Shown here one piece after another: positions 5,350-5,656 of a DNA stretch of 5,656 nt. The position numbers and the translations under genes were made by a program. The stretch's first letter is position 1. Every line of letters begins with the position of its first letter. The notes below the pieces were generated by a model. The model did no database searches, had not been told where the DNA came from, and saw nothing but the letters and a program-made list of their open reading frames with translations. This DNA comes from Limnoglobus sp. (GTDB lineage Bacteria; Planctomycetota; Planctomycetia; Gemmatales; Gemmataceae). The DNA lies in contig JANXNT010000216.1 in assembly GCA_025353985.1 (NCBI GenBank), positions 1 through 5,656 of the forward strand, given 5' to 3'.

Positions 5350-5383
5350 CCGCGCCGCGTAGGCGTAGCGAAGCGCGGGGCGG
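5350..5383. repeat. GC-rich imperfect hairpin
   Basis: CCGCGCCGCG (5350-5359) pairs with CGCGGGGCGG (5374-5383) at 9 of 10 positions, around a 14-nt loop. It lies between repeat copies 1 and 2. There is no T-run, so a terminator is not indicated; a REP-like extragenic hairpin is more likely. Confidence 0.5.
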
Positions 5384-5435
5384 AAACTCTCCAAACCAAT
5401 GTGCATATCCGACATCGTACCGTGCATCGCGACGG

Positions 5436-5471
5436 AAAGCGCAGCTTCCTCGCTATCGCTTTTGGAAGTTG
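5436..5471 (+). repeat. short interspersed repeat, copy 2 (with left extension)
   Basis: The left half (AAAGCGC from 5436) matches copy 3, giving 22 of 26 identical positions between 5436-5461 and 5626-5651. The right half (5445-5471) matches copy 1 at 24 of 27. AAAGCG (5436-5441) and CGCTTT (5457-5462) also form a small hairpin within the unit. Confidence 0.6.
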
Positions 5472-5537
5472 ATTGATTTTTCCAGTACGAACATTTCTCT
5501 GTTGAAATGCAGGCGATCCGAGTCCAGTAGTGATTTC

Positions 5538-5619
5538 GTAGTGGCACCCCTTGTGGGTGCCTTTGATGAACCTCCCTGCTTCTGGAGTAGGAACCGGCAC
5601 CCACAAGGGGTGCCCCTAC
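5538..5619. repeat. 82-bp palindromic element (REP/MITE-like) with 24-bp inverted arms
   Basis: The arms 5538-5561 and 5596-5619 are complementary at 23 of 24 positions; the inner 19 bases (GGCACCCCTTGTGGGTGCC and its exact reverse complement) match perfectly. Each arm is itself a hairpin, with GGCACCC and GGGTGCC around five bases, so the unit can fold as one long stem or as two small ones. The 34-nt centre has a minor CTCC/GGAG pairing. No coding sequence is inside. This resembles intergenic repeats known in several bacterial groups; mobility is inference. Confidence 0.8.
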
Positions 5620-5625
5620 ATGAGA

Positions 5626-5651
5626 AAAGCGCAACTTACTCGTTAGCGCTT
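5626..5651 (+). repeat. short interspersed repeat, copy 3
   Basis: AAAGCGCAACTTACTCG followed by TTAGCGCTT is the third copy. It starts 6 nt after the palindromic element ends and may continue past the window edge (CGGGC follows). AAGCGC (5627-5632) and GCGCTT (5646-5651) form a 6-bp stem around 13 nt. Confidence 0.55.
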
Positions 5652-5656
5652 CGGGC

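Larger units (their letters stand above)
5269..5656. other. repeat-rich intergenic region without a recognisable gene
   Basis: No reading frame here looks like a protein. The longest minus-strand frame (5167-5634) simply translates the inverted repeats and the short direct repeats. The region carries three copies of a short repeat, a GC-rich hairpin and an 82-bp palindromic element, all described separately. Together they look like an accumulation zone for interspersed repeats or small non-autonomous elements. Confidence 0.6.

Noticed and set aside
5538..5619. Intrinsic terminator
   Set aside because: The stem is strong but the loop is 34 nt, there is no following T-run, and no gene ends nearby.
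5167..5634. 155-residue minus-strand frame at the right end
   Set aside because: It translates the inverted and direct repeats, has no recognisable motif, and its internally similar segments come from repeat copies 1 and 2.
5313..5651. CRISPR array
   Set aside because: The three repeats are imperfect, unevenly spaced (about 130 and 190 nt) and interrupted by other hairpins; no cas genes are present.

Overview
The window looks like a chromosomal segment of a planctomycete, probably of the Gemmata/Gemmataceae type (inference). The clues are an ECF sigma factor fused to a membrane anchor and periplasmic-type domains, a DUF1501 protein, a rhomboid-family protein with the planctomycetal N-terminus MGLNDRDY and a DUF6576-like tail, and GTG starts. 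Base composition is moderately GC-rich. There are no tRNA, rRNA or CRISPR features and no intact insertion sequence.

Layout: (1) 1-1239, the 3' part of a plus-strand gene joining sigma region 4, one membrane segment, a DUF4177-like domain, a Gly-rich linker and a Secretin_N-like domain. (2) 1240-1317, a short gap with a perfect 9-bp inverted repeat and a weak promoter. (3) 1318-2676, a Tat-signal DUF1501 protein. (4) 2720-3139, arfB, a stalled-ribosome rescue peptidyl-tRNA hydrolase. (5) 3136-3567, minus strand, a small secreted or membrane zinc-ribbon protein that meets arfB tail to tail with a 4-nt overlap. (6) 3568-3728, a divergent intergenic region with a 7-2-7 dyad. (7) 3729-4706, a rhomboid-like membrane protein that keeps the Ser but appears to lack the catalytic His and the HxxxN pair. 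(8) 4707-4808, a good sigma-70 type promoter leading to (9) 4809-5135, an ArsR-family regulator. (10) 5136-5656, no intact gene. It holds a probable remnant of a small addiction-module protein, then three copies of a short repeat, a GC-rich hairpin and an 82-bp element with 24-bp inverted arms.

The genes do not form one obvious pathway. The DUF1501 gene lacks its frequent DUF1549/DUF1553 (PSCyt) partner in the visible sequence. Plausible functional units are DUF1501-arfB (43-nt gap), the divergent pair zinc-ribbon/rhomboid, and the separately promoted ArsR gene. The observations most worth following are the membrane-anchored sigma-secretin-domain fusion, the apparently inactive rhomboid, and the repeat cluster at the right end.
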